From the NCBI GenBank assembly GCA_023246445.1, contig JAHFIJ010000005.1, positions 1 through 49,009 on the forward strand: DNA of 49,009 nucleotides. The letters run 5' to 3'. The stretch's first letter is position 1; each line of letters starts with the position of its first letter. Source of the stretch: Candidatus Woesearchaeota archaeon (lineage in GTDB: Archaea > Nanobdellota > Nanobdellia > SCGC-AAA011-G17 > JACQNH01). This document shows positions 7,633-16,316 of the stretch, one piece after another. A model generated the notes under the pieces. That model worked only from the letters and a program-made list of their open reading frames with translations. It did not search any database and was not told where the DNA came from. The translations under genes and the position numbers were made by a program.

Positions 7633-8931
7633 ATGGAAAGAACAAAAATAAACGGATTGAAAGAGAAGATCGGGAAGAAAGTCCTAATTAAAGGTTTCAT
7701 TCATGAAATAAGAGACCAAAGTAAAGTCAAATTTATTCTTATAAGAGATAATTCTGGAATAATTCAAACTGTAACAACTTCAGATAAAAAAGAGATATTT
7801 GAGAGTATAGCAAAGATATCTAAGGAGTCAGTTATATCTATAGAGGGTATTGTAAAATCAGAAAAACAAGCCCCATCTAGAATAGAGATTCAAGTAGAAA
7901 AATATGAGATATTGTCTGAATCTGCTAATGATTTACCTATCTCGGTTGTAGAAAAAGGCAAACCGCCAGAATTACCAACAAGATTAGATTATAGATGGTT
8001 AGATTTAAGAAAACCTAAGAACCTTCTTATATTTAAAATTTGGACTGATATGGAAGCAGCTATGAGAGAATATTGGTTGTCTCACGGATTTATACAAATT
8101 TATACACCAAAATTTGTTGCTGGAGCTACAGAATCTGGAGCAGAACTTTTTTCTTTAGATTATTTTGGAAAGAAAGCGTCACTTGCTCAATCGCCACAGT
8201 TTTATAAGCAAATGGCTATGGCTTCAGGATTTGAAAGAGTATTTGAAATCGGTCCAGTTTTTAGAGCAAATAAATCCCACACTGTTAGACATGACACTGA
8301 ATTTACATCTGTTGATATTGAAGTTTCTTATATCAAGTCTCATGAAGATGTAATGAAAATTGAAGAAGAATGGATGGGTCATATATTTAAAAGAATTAAA
8401 GAAAAATACGACAAAGAAATTAAAGAAACTTTTGGTGTTGAGATTATAATTCCTAAGATACCTTTTCCAAGAATAACTATGGCTGAAGCTTTAGCTTTAC
8501 TAAAAAAGGAATATAAACATTCATGTATTGGGGATTTAGACCCTGAAGGAGAAAGACTACTTTGTGAGCATTTTAAAAAGATTCATGGAAGTGAATTTGT
8601 TTTTGTAAAAGATTGGCCCATTGAAGTAAGACCATTTTATCACATGAGGGAGAACGGACTTTCAAAAAGTTATGACTTATTATGGAAAGGAATGGAAATT
8701 ACCACTGGAGCACAAAGAGAACACCGATATGAAATTTTAAAGGAACAAGCAAAAGAAAAGAAAGTTCCTTTAGAAGGAATTAAAGAATATCTTAAATTTT
8801 TCAGATACGGTTGTCCACCTCACGGAGGATATGCATTAAGCCCAACAAGAGTTTTAATGTTGATGTTGGGTATTAAGAATGTAAGAGAAGTAACATTCCT
8901 GCCAAGAGATAATGAGAGATTAAATCCATAA
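7633..8931 (+). CDS. aspS: Aspartyl-tRNA synthetase, archaeal type
   Basis: A class II aminoacyl-tRNA synthetase of 432 residues, normal for archaeal AspRS. The N-terminal OB-fold (KIGKKVLIKGFIHEIRDQ) binds the anticodon. The catalytic core has RLDYRWLDLR, the flipping-loop/substrate region GATESGAELF, motif 2 FRANKSHTVRHDTEF and motif 3 ending ALSPTRVLMLMLG, followed by the AspRS C-terminus FLPRDNERLNP. AsnRS is close in sequence, but the PRD..RL.P tail favours AspRS. Whether it also charges tRNA-Asn cannot be read here. The start follows a TATA-like box by about 20 nt, so the mRNA is probably leaderless. Confidence 0.9.
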   Translation: MERTKINGLKEKIGKKVLIKGFIHEIRDQSKVKFILIRDNSGIIQTVTTSDKKEIFESIAKISKESVISIEGIVKSEKQAPSRIEIQVEKYEILSESANDLPISVVEKGKPPELPTRLDYRWLDLRKPKNLLIFKIWTDMEAAMREYWLSHGFIQIYTPKFVAGATESGAELFSLDYFGKKASLAQSPQFYKQMAMASGFERVFEIGPVFRANKSHTVRHDTEFTSVDIEVSYIKSHEDVMKIEEEWMGHIFKRIKEKYDKEIKETFGVEIIIPKIPFPRITMAEALALLKKEYKHSCIGDLDPEGERLLCEHFKKIHGSEFVFVKDWPIEVRPFYHMRENGLSKSYDLLWKGMEITTGAQREHRYEILKEQAKEKKVPLEGIKEYLKFFRYGCPPHGGYALSPTRVLMLMLGIKNVREVTFLPRDNERLNP

Positions 8932-9027
8932 AATTATCTATAATAATTTGTTATGCTCAATAAAATTTCCGTTTCTAAAATACAAAAATGGGTTTCCTAA
9001 AAAGTAGACGGGGAAAAATCTTAGATG

Positions 9028-10272
9028 CTATTCTGGTTGAAAATTTCTAATAGCTTTAGCCAAAATTTGATAACCAACTATCGTTCCTTCTGCTTTAACT
9101 ATACTTCCATGATTATGAGTCACATTGAAAGCGTCCATCCCTGGTGCATCATTAACCTCTAGAAAATGGAAATTACTTTTTCGATTCATTATCCAATCTT
9201 GTCCAAGGTAAGATGATCCATACTTTGACAATAATGTTCCGACTTTCTTTGCCAAACCTACCAATTTTGTAGGCAATTCAGGATGATTTGGATTTATCCC
9301 ATGTTCTTCAATAATTGTCCTTTCATAATCAGTTATCTCTCTTGAATCAGAAGTTAATGTAATAGGTATTTGAGTGGAACCCGCTACATGATTTGATACA
9401 ATTTGTTTCCATCCTAGATACATAGGGCTTTCTGGAGCAGTTGTCCAATTTAGCATTCTACCTGGAATTCCTCTTCCATACTCCTCATTCATTCTTGATT
9501 CATCAGATTTTTTGTTTGATGAATAATTTAATACTGCAACTAGGATTTGATCTTTAAAAGTTAATATTCTAAAATGAGTATAATGGTCGCTTGGACTATC
9601 TATGAATTCACTAACATGATAATCTTCAGAATCAGGTAGAGTATTATCATACATTTCTAATGAACCTCCTAGGCTCACTCTTACCCCTTTCCTATAAAAT
9701 TTTCTGTCAAAATAATTTACTAATTGCTCTAATCTTTCTACAAAGAAAATATTTTCTCCCCTACTCCACCCATTAACTTTTAGAACAACTGGAACAGGTT
9801 TTTCTCCTTCTAAATATTCCCTTACGCTTTGTGTTTGGGGAACAGGAATTCCTTGCTGAGCCAAGTATTCAGCAGTTTGGACTTTATTCATAGAACTTAA
9901 GAAGTCTCTTATACCATGAGAATATGGAAGTTTTCCATTATCTCGTATGATTTTACAAATTGCTTGCACTTTCCTTTCGGGGGCTTCACGATCTACACCA
10001 AATTCAGTTCCTAATTGCCGATAGAGTAAATTAAAATTATGCCATACAAATTCTGCTGCAGCAACCTGAGATGCTATGCCTTCCAAACCTCTACTATGAT
10101 CTGCTTCTTCAATGATAATGCCCTCATTCTCTAGAGCATCTCTAAAAACCCTATCAATTTTGATTAATTCTTGTATAGAAGCTGCCAAAAAATATTCGGT
10201 CATGTCTCCAGCTGCAGCTACTCCATCCATTACTTTATCAGGATTGTATGTTAATAATACACGATTTACCAT
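9028..10272 (-). CDS. ATP-grasp fold protein of unknown substrate
   Basis: A 414-residue soluble protein with an ATP-grasp layout. An N-terminal lid-like domain is followed by the central segment PVPVVLKVNGWSRGENIFFV, where a Lys would bind ATP. The C-terminal metal-binding strand is NFHFLEVNDAPGMDAF, matching the E-x-N pattern of ATP-grasp ligases. Such enzymes join a carboxylate to an amine or thiol through an acyl phosphate. The substrate is not recognisable. The gene stands alone, divergent from the radical SAM gene at 10460, with its own TATA-like AGTTTTAAATACT on the minus strand. Family good, specificity unknown. Confidence 0.7.
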   Translation of the reverse strand: MVNRVLLTYNPDKVMDGVAAAGDMTEYFLAASIQELIKIDRVFRDALENEGIIIEEADHSRGLEGIASQVAAAEFVWHNFNLLYRQLGTEFGVDREAPERKVQAICKIIRDNGKLPYSHGIRDFLSSMNKVQTAEYLAQQGIPVPQTQSVREYLEGEKPVPVVLKVNGWSRGENIFFVERLEQLVNYFDRKFYRKGVRVSLGGSLEMYDNTLPDSEDYHVSEFIDSPSDHYTHFRILTFKDQILVAVLNYSSNKKSDESRMNEEYGRGIPGRMLNWTTAPESPMYLGWKQIVSNHVAGSTQIPITLTSDSREITDYERTIIEEHGINPNHPELPTKLVGLAKKVGTLLSKYGSSYLGQDWIMNRKSNFHFLEVNDAPGMDAFNVTHNHGSIVKAEGTIVGYQILAKAIRNFQPE

Positions 10273-10459
10273 TGTTAGTATTCCTCGTTATATAAGAGTA
10301 AAAAGTAGTATTTAAAACTTTCTATTTATTACTATTATAAAGATACAACATATATGGTATGGTAGTTAAAAACTAATTTCTTTTTAGTTAATAACACTTG
10401 AAGATGTAATAATACACTAGATTAACAACCTTTAAAAACAATACTTCTAAATTTTACAG

Positions 10460-11755
10460 ATGAAATCATGGAGTAGAAAAAAACATGTATTGGCTTTAGC
10501 ATATCCTAACACAGAATACTGCGGAGTTTATTCTCTAGGCTTAAGAATAATATCAAACATAGTTAATTCAAATGAAAAATGGTTTTCTACATTGCATTAT
10601 ACAGACAAAAACAACTTAAAAGCAGAAAATTTCATTGGTTTCTCTTTCCAATACGAGCCAGATTACTTAAATTTTTTTAATATGCTAAAACAAAATAATA
10701 TCCCCCTGGAAAAAGGACCTCGTCAGCAAATAATCTTCGCAGGAGGCCCTTGCATTAATCAAAATCCATTCACATTGCAAAAATACTTGGACTTTATGGT
10801 ATTAGGAGATTCAGAAATTGTAATGCCAAAAATTTTAGAAGCTTATGAAAATACAGAAACTAAAGAAGAATTTTTAAATGAAATTTCAAAAATAATTGGA
10901 GTTTTCATTCCGGATATAAACAAACCAACTTATGCTGTTCTAAACAATTTGGATGATTCTCCTTATCCAATAAAACAGGAATATCCTAAAAATTTAGATA
11001 AAAGTTTTGTTTTCGGAAAAGCCTTGCTATTGGAAACAGAAAGAGGCTGTCCCTACAAATGTAAATTCTGTGTTATCCCTACAACATACCCAAAAATAAG
11101 ATACAGGTCTTACGAAAATATAATAAGAATAATTGACGAAGGAATAAAAATGAATAAAGCAGATAAAGTTGCCATCTACGCAGCTTCTTTCACGCATCCC
11201 AAAAGAGCAGAATTCTTAAACTACATGCTAAAAAAAGGGATTAAATTTATTGTCCCCTCTACAAAAGTTGAATTCTTAAACGAGGAAATAATGAAATTAA
11301 TAAAAGAAAATGGCCAGACTTCTTTAACGATAGCCCCCGAAGCAGACGAAATAACAAGAAGAACAGTTAATAAATTCACAACAGACAATAGATTTTTTGA
11401 ATTTGCAGAACTAGCCAGGAAATTAAACTTTAAAAAAATAAAAATGTATTTGCTATATGGAATTCCAAACCAGGAATTAAAAGACTTGGAAAAAACCATA
11501 GATTTCATAAAAAAAATGAAAGATATTTTCCCCAATATATATCCTTCCATAAATCCTGTGGTCCCAAAGCCTAAAACACAGTTTGATGGTCTGCCATTTA
11601 ATAAGAAAATTTTAAAGCAGCAGGCTAAATTTTTAAAACATGAATTAAATAAATTAAATATAGATTATAAATTAGAATCTATACACACAGCTTACAATGA
11701 ATATCTACTAGCCAATTCAAAAGATTTAACTCCGGATTTTTTTAGAAATAATTAA
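10460..11755 (+). CDS. Radical SAM protein of the B12-binding/YgiQ-like type
   Basis: A 431-residue protein. The N-terminal ~170 residues look like a Rossmann-type B12-binding module (FSFQYEPDY, IIFAGGPCINQNP, DFMVLGDSE), but no DxHxxG cobalamin motif is apparent. The radical SAM core follows with CPYKCKFC at about residues 197-204, which ligates the 4Fe-4S cluster. TIAPEADEITRRTVNK and LLYGIPNQ are typical of the MiaB/YgiQ-like half of the superfamily. Its reaction is unknown. TATA-like CTTTAAAAAC lies about 25 nt before the ATG, indicating a leaderless mRNA. It ends convergently with the PAP2 gene, overlapping it by 14 bp. Confidence 0.8.
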   Translation: MKSWSRKKHVLALAYPNTEYCGVYSLGLRIISNIVNSNEKWFSTLHYTDKNNLKAENFIGFSFQYEPDYLNFFNMLKQNNIPLEKGPRQQIIFAGGPCINQNPFTLQKYLDFMVLGDSEIVMPKILEAYENTETKEEFLNEISKIIGVFIPDINKPTYAVLNNLDDSPYPIKQEYPKNLDKSFVFGKALLLETERGCPYKCKFCVIPTTYPKIRYRSYENIIRIIDEGIKMNKADKVAIYAASFTHPKRAEFLNYMLKKGIKFIVPSTKVEFLNEEIMKLIKENGQTSLTIAPEADEITRRTVNKFTTDNRFFEFAELARKLNFKKIKMYLLYGIPNQELKDLEKTIDFIKKMKDIFPNIYPSINPVVPKPKTQFDGLPFNKKILKQQAKFLKHELNKLNIDYKLESIHTAYNEYLLANSKDLTPDFFRNN

Positions 11756-12296
11756 ATTTCTTCAAACTCAAATAACCAATTAAATATCCGATTAATCCGC
11801 CAAATAAAACATCGCTTAAATAATGGAATCCTGTATAAATCCTTGCAAATCCTATTAGTATAGAAATTGCAATCCATAAATATCCCAGCTTCTTATTAAA
11901 ATAAAAAACAAAAGGCAATAACGAAAAAGCAGCAGCAGTATGCCAGCTTGGAAAACTAGTATTAAAAGAAGCAAAAGAATAATCAAATATATTTAATTTA
12001 GAATTTAAAATAACTTCAAAGGGTCTTGGTCTATTAATGAAATATTTTAAAATAGTTACTACAAAACCTGTTAAGAAAAATCCAATAACTGCATTTATAA
12101 TCTTCTTCTTATCCTTAAAATACAATATAATAACGCTAAAAATTAATAAAATATACTCTTTTAAAATCAATAATGTATAATAAACAAATGAGCTAAGAAA
12201 TCCAGATCTTATACTAAACATGAAACTGCTAAAACTCTTATCTACAAACAGGCTTATTATCCCAAACATTATTAATAAAATCAGGTAAATCATCAA
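11742..12296 (-). CDS. PAP2-family membrane phosphatase
   Basis: A 184-residue integral membrane protein with about five or six helices and the three PAP2 motifs: KYFINRPRP, PSWHTAAAF and RIYTGFHYLSDVLFG. These supply the Lys/Arg, the Ser-His and the Arg-His/Asp residues used to cleave lipid phosphates or pyrophosphates. Likely substrates are archaetidyl- or polyprenyl-(pyro)phosphates; the choice cannot be made from sequence. It is divergent from the phosphatidyltransferase-archaeosortase gene, 58 nt away, which suggests a shared membrane-lipid context. Confidence 0.88.
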   Translation of the reverse strand: MMIYLILLIMFGIISLFVDKSFSSFMFSIRSGFLSSFVYYTLLILKEYILLIFSVIILYFKDKKKIINAVIGFFLTGFVVTILKYFINRPRPFEVILNSKLNIFDYSFASFNTSFPSWHTAAAFSLLPFVFYFNKKLGYLWIAISILIGFARIYTGFHYLSDVLFGGLIGYLIGYLSLKKFNYF

Positions 12297-12354
12297 AATA
12301 GCTTAAAATAAGGATATAAAAATATTTTTATAGTTTAATTTCATCAAAAACACC

Positions 12355-13395
12355 ATGATAAGCAACATTTTAACAACTTTAAGATTAATCCTGTCACCTA
12401 TTATATTATACCTGTTAATAAAATCCCAGTTTAAATTAGCCTTAATTTTAACAATAATTGCAGCTATAACTGACCTTTTAGATGGTTATTTGGCAAGAAA
12501 ATTAAAAAAAACAACAGCCTTAGGAAAATTTTTAGACCCTTTAGCAGATAAAGTCCTGACAGTTTTTGTATTACTTGCCTTGCTCTTAATAAATAAAATT
12601 ACTTTATTGGAATTATTAATATTAAGTTTTAGGGAAATAGTAATTGCACTTTTTACTTTAATAGCCTTAATAGATAAAAACAAAAGAATGAAAGAGTGGA
12701 CAAGGAACAATCTTGGAAAATTCGCAACAGTAGCGCAATATACATTCATTTTGATTATCTTGTTAAACATAAGCATTCTAAGAAATATTTTTCTTTTAAT
12801 CACCGCAGTATTATCCATTGCTTCAACTATAAGCTACTTAAGAATATACAAGCATCATTTAAAAACCTTAAAATCAACAACAATAGAATTATTAAAATTT
12901 ATTTTAGTTTTATTATTGGGAATTTTTTATGAAATCTTTTACATAATTTTTACGCCTTTAACAATTTATCCAACGTTTATAATTTCAAATATTTTCTTCG
13001 ACGCAGCTTTAATAGAAAACGCTTTGATTATAGATTCAACAATATTCAAATTTATTCCCGCCTGTATCGCAGCCTCAGCATATCTATTATTAGCAATCTT
13101 AATACTAACAACTAAAGGAATTAATTTCGGGAAATGTTTAAAGCTGTTTATCATAGGCTCATTATTAATATTATCCGCAAATATATTAAGATTGGAATTC
13201 TTGATTTTTTTATATAGAAATTTCTCAATAGAATTGTTTAACACCATTCATTTATTTATATGGAAAGTCTTATCTTCCATCTATGTTGTCTTAGTATGGC
13301 TATTCATAACAAAATATTTTAAAATAAAAGAAATACCAATATATTCCACTTTAAAAGAGTTTTATAATTTATCACTATTCAAAAAAAGGCGTTAA
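12355..13395 (+). CDS. CDP-alcohol phosphatidyltransferase fused to an archaeosortase-like domain
   Basis: A 346-residue polytopic membrane protein with two parts. Residues 1-170 are a CDP-alcohol phosphatidyltransferase. The full signature D-x2-DG-x2-AR-x8-G-x3-D-x3-D is present: D40, D43, G44, A47, R48, G57, D61, D65 in ITDLLDGYLARKL and GKFLDPLAD. This transfers a phosphatidyl-type group from a CDP-lipid to an alcohol. Residues ~175-320 add five or so helices with PACIAAS (C237), ANILRLE (R279) and TIHLFIW (H299). That matches the order and rough spacing of the Cys, Arg and His of exosortase/archaeosortase enzymes. Stand-alone PgsA-type enzymes are about 180-230 residues, so the extra domain is real. 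Domain 1 is firm; domain 2 is a motif-level call. Confidence 0.8.
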   Translation: MISNILTTLRLILSPIILYLLIKSQFKLALILTIIAAITDLLDGYLARKLKKTTALGKFLDPLADKVLTVFVLLALLLINKITLLELLILSFREIVIALFTLIALIDKNKRMKEWTRNNLGKFATVAQYTFILIILLNISILRNIFLLITAVLSIASTISYLRIYKHHLKTLKSTTIELLKFILVLLLGIFYEIFYIIFTPLTIYPTFIISNIFFDAALIENALIIDSTIFKFIPACIAASAYLLLAILILTTKGINFGKCLKLFIIGSLLILSANILRLEFLIFLYRNFSIELFNTIHLFIWKVLSSIYVVLVWLFITKYFKIKEIPIYSTLKEFYNLSLFKKRR

Positions 13396-14060
13396 ACTAA
13401 ATCTCTTTCTAATATTCTTTCATACCGACCCTTTTGATAACTATAACCAAGCGCACTAAAAAACCCCATCCATCCTCTACTCCCGGATTCCCTTCTTAAA
13501 GTATCAAAAGCAATAATAAAACTTCTTGCAACCAGAAATCTCTTTTCTCTGCCGGCTCCTTCATATATTTCACCGTTAACATATTTTTTACCAAAGTTTA
13601 ATGCTTCTTCTAAATAGCTGACACCTTCCCCATTCTTACCAGTTTTCAATAAAGCGATTCCCATCCCGCTTAATGCAGGAACATTATGTCTCCATAAACC
13701 AAGTGATTCTTTAAAACAGTTTTTAGCAGGTTCATAAGCCTCCATTTCATGAAATATCCACCCTAAACAAGCCAAATCATCTATGCAATACCATCTCTGC
13801 CTACGAAGTTCATCAAGTTTAATTCTTTTTATTTTCAGCAAAGATTCAAATAAAGATTTAGCACTTCCAAGCCTGCCCCCATGTTCATCGGGATTCAAAA
13901 CAGCAGTCTTAAAATAAAAAAATCCAAGCGCCCACAAAGCCATTGAATTATCTTTTTCCTTCCGTAAAATTAGCTCATACTTCTTAATAGCAGATTCATA
14001 GTCCCCACTATCAACACTCTTAGCAGCTTCATGAAATAACATATCTATATCTTCTACCAT
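13392..14060 (-). CDS. TPR-repeat protein
   Basis: A 222-residue soluble helical-repeat protein. Tandem TPR-like units are visible, for example DYESAIKKYELILRKEKDNS, EAYEPAKNCFKESLGLWRHN and GEGVSYLEEALNFGKKY. No catalytic motif or targeting signal is seen. It probably serves as a protein-protein scaffold. Its 3' end overlaps the convergent phosphatidyltransferase gene by 4 bp, and DedA lies upstream on the same strand. The start MVEDIDMLFHEAA follows a TATA-like stretch (AGTTTTAAATAT on the minus strand) by about 25 nt. Confidence 0.75.
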   Translation of the reverse strand: MVEDIDMLFHEAAKSVDSGDYESAIKKYELILRKEKDNSMALWALGFFYFKTAVLNPDEHGGRLGSAKSLFESLLKIKRIKLDELRRQRWYCIDDLACLGWIFHEMEAYEPAKNCFKESLGLWRHNVPALSGMGIALLKTGKNGEGVSYLEEALNFGKKYVNGEIYEGAGREKRFLVARSFIIAFDTLRRESGSRGWMGFFSALGYSYQKGRYERILERDLV

Positions 14061-14095
14061 AAAATTTCAAAAATAGATTTGTTTTATATTTAAAA

Positions 14096-14686
14096 CTAAT
14101 GCACTAGGGATTTTTTCTTTTTATACTTCCTGTAAAACCACCATATTATTAACAATAAAACCACTACAACCAAAGTCCATAAATCAAATCTATCCAAATA
14201 ATCCATAAATCTCTGACCAAAATACATTACAAATCCAGCTACTATAAAAAATCTTAAGCCTCTGCTTATAAAACTCATTAAAACAAAATTCCAGAATTTA
14301 ATATAAAAAACGCCTCCTGCAATTGTAAACACTTTATAGGGTATTGGTGTAAATCCTGCAATAAAAATAGCCCAGCTTTCATATCTGTTGAATAAGTCAT
14401 GCACTTTCCTAATCTTCTCTTCTGAAACAAATCTTTTCAAAACTGCCTCTTTTCCCGTATAACCGATTAAATAGCCAAACATCCCCCCTGTAACGCTTCC
14501 AATAGCGCAGACTAATGCAAAAAACCACCACTTGCTTGGTTCAGCAAAAACTAAAACAGCCAATAATAAATCAGGCGGAATAGGAAAAAAAGAGCTTTCA
14601 ATAAATGCCAGTATAAATAACCCAATCCATCCTAATGGGCTAAAAACTCTTTCTGTCCATGTAACTAAATTACTTAACATCATCAA
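14096..14686 (-). CDS. DedA/VTT-family membrane protein
   Basis: A 196-residue protein of the DedA/VTT (SNARE-associated) family. Visible hallmarks are an acidic-Pro entry segment (AFIESSFFPIPPDLLL), the Gly-rich stretch GSVTGGMFGYLIGYTGK, the re-entrant FIAGFTPIPYKVFTIAGG, and C-terminal helices with SFISRGLRFFIVAGF. Family members act as lipid-carrier or lipid scramblases/flippases, for example for undecaprenyl phosphate; the archaeal substrate is unknown. The 5' end overlaps the 3' end of the upstream coiled-coil gene by 17 bp, so the two are probably cotranscribed. The first three codons are all ATG, so the exact start is uncertain by 2 residues. Confidence 0.88.
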   Translation of the reverse strand: MMMLSNLVTWTERVFSPLGWIGLFILAFIESSFFPIPPDLLLAVLVFAEPSKWWFFALVCAIGSVTGGMFGYLIGYTGKEAVLKRFVSEEKIRKVHDLFNRYESWAIFIAGFTPIPYKVFTIAGGVFYIKFWNFVLMSFISRGLRFFIVAGFVMYFGQRFMDYLDRFDLWTLVVVVLLLIIWWFYRKYKKKKSLVH

Positions 14687-15557
14687 CCTCTCTTAATACT
14701 AATAAATCATCTCCAGTTAATTTTAACCCCTTCTTTATCTTATCTTCAACTATAGCTGCCTTTTTATTTATTATATCTCTCTCTTTCTTAAGCTTTAACT
14801 CTTTCTTTCTGACTTTCACTCCTTCTACAGATCTGATTATATTATCTAATTCTCTTCTTTTATTATTAAACAATCCCAAATTAGCAGTAAAATTCGTTTT
14901 ATGTTTTTTATATTCATTAAAAAAGCTTCTCTCACTTTTCCTTAAATCATTAATCCTTTTTATAATTGAAAAAAACTTATCATATTCATTTTTATTTTTA
15001 TCTCTCATATCCAAAAATTTATTATGCACCTCATCAGCCTTTAATCTTGAATCCTCAATCTGTTTGCTCAATAATTGTATTTCAGAATAAATTTCGAATA
15101 ATTCCCTATTGCCTTCATATTCCCTCTTTAAATCCTTTATTTTCAGCATAACCTTTTGTTCTTTATCAAAGCTATATCCCTCAGTTTCAATTTTTAATTC
15201 AAAATCTTTAATATTATTTAAAATACTATTAGGATTAACTAAATCTCTGCTGCCGCCAAATTTTTTATACTTCTGTCTTAATTCTTTTATTTGTAATATT
15301 AATTTCTTAACCTCTTGATTACATTTGTTCCTTTCATTCCTTAATTCAAAGAAATTCAAATTGCTTTTATCATTTTCAGACTTTAAATTCTTAACTTCTT
15401 CGTTTAATTTTTTGATTTCTGTCTGCACTTCTTTTAATTTTTTGAATTCTATTTCTTTTAATTTCTCAGAATTATTTATATGTCCATTTAATTCATTCAA
15501 CTCTCTTCTTATCCTTTTTTCTTCATTAAATAACAGACTATTTTCTTTTTTATACAT
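14670..15557 (-). CDS. Archaeal coiled-coil protein (COG1340-like)
   Basis: A 295-residue protein that is almost wholly heptad-like coiled coil, rich in K, E, L and N, starting MYKKENSLLFNEEKRIRREL. The short C-terminal non-coiled end (KKGLKLTGDDLLVLRE) resembles the tail of the uncharacterised archaeal coiled-coil family COG1340, whose members end in a similar Lys-rich ...LT.ELLLL motif. No membrane segment. It overlaps the DedA gene by 17 bp. A structural or nucleic-acid/ribosome-associated role is possible but unproven. Confidence 0.6.
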   Translation of the reverse strand: MYKKENSLLFNEEKRIRRELNELNGHINNSEKLKEIEFKKLKEVQTEIKKLNEEVKNLKSENDKSNLNFFELRNERNKCNQEVKKLILQIKELRQKYKKFGGSRDLVNPNSILNNIKDFELKIETEGYSFDKEQKVMLKIKDLKREYEGNRELFEIYSEIQLLSKQIEDSRLKADEVHNKFLDMRDKNKNEYDKFFSIIKRINDLRKSERSFFNEYKKHKTNFTANLGLFNNKRRELDNIIRSVEGVKVRKKELKLKKERDIINKKAAIVEDKIKKGLKLTGDDLLVLREVDDVK

Positions 15558-15645
15558 AAATTAGAAATGCTTTATTCAATTTTTAAGCATTGTGGTAACT
15601 AAAAAACAATTTCCTAAATAATTAAACTATGTTCAAAATGTTTGT

Positions 15646-15972
15646 TTAAGCCCCCGGAGGTAACTTTGTTATCCCTCTTGTATACTCACCACCTTCTTTA
15701 AATTCATATTCTGAAGAAGGACTAATTACCTTAATATCGTGATAGTCTTTTCCCAAACCGAAAAAAATATGATCGAAAACTACAGGATCATTTTTCAAAC
15801 GATTAAATATTGCAGCAGCTTCTCCAAACTTTTCTGAAGTTCTACTAACCCAGCTGGCTTTTAAAAATTCTGGATAAAGTTCATCTAATAGAATAGCCAA
15901 CAACATTTTATCTCTAGTAAAAAACTCTTTCTCAGCCTTTTGCAATTTCTCAATCAAATCAGATATTTTCAT
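15646..15972 (-). CDS. Small hypothetical protein downstream of rpl12
   Basis: A 108-residue soluble protein of no recognised family. An N-terminal helical segment (KISDLIEKLQKAEKEFF) is followed by a mixed domain with PVVFDHIFFGLGKDYHD and a C-terminal YTRGITKLPPGA. It follows rpl12 on the same strand after 15 nt and is probably the last gene of the ribosomal stalk operon. Operon membership is the only hint of function. Confidence 0.55.
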   Translation of the reverse strand: MKISDLIEKLQKAEKEFFTRDKMLLAILLDELYPEFLKASWVSRTSEKFGEAAAIFNRLKNDPVVFDHIFFGLGKDYHDIKVISPSSEYEFKEGGEYTRGITKLPPGA

Positions 15973-15987
15973 ATTAAAAAAACAAAA

Positions 15988-16296
15988 TTATCCAAACAAA
16001 GAGGATAATCCTGCACTTGCTTTTTCTTCCTCAACCTTTTTATCAGCTTCACTAGGTCCTTCCTTAGCTTTTGGTTTTTCTCCAGCCTGAACACTAGGAG
16101 CAGTCTGAACAACCTGAGCCATAGAAGCTTGTTTTATAACCTCATCAATATTAACATCATGTAAAGCAGCAACTAAAGCCTTTACTCTTCCATCATCAGC
16201 TTTAACACCTGCACTTTCTACAATTCTTTTTAAATTGGATTCATTAATTTCTTTTCCAGCCTTGTGAAGCAATAATGCACTGTATAAATATATCAT
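15988..16296 (-). CDS. rpl12: Ribosomal protein L12 (P1, stalk)
   Basis: A 102-residue acidic stalk protein of the archaeal/eukaryal P1/P2 type, unrelated to bacterial L7/L12. The N-terminal dimerisation domain is [19 protein letters not shown]... An Ala/Pro/Glu-rich hinge follows, and the C-terminal factor-binding peptide is [10 protein letters not shown]. Dimers bind the helical spine of uL10 and recruit translation GTPases. It lies directly after rpl10 (20 nt) in the usual L1-L10-L12 order, with an SD-like GGAGG before the start. Confidence 0.95.
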   Translation of the reverse strand: MIYLYSALLLHKAGKEINESNLKRIVESAGVKADDGRVKALVAALHDVNIDEVIKQASMAQVVQTAPSVQAGEKPKAKEGPSEADKKVEEEKASAGLSSLFG

Positions 16297-16316
16297 TTTA
16301 TTTTTCCTCCATAAGA

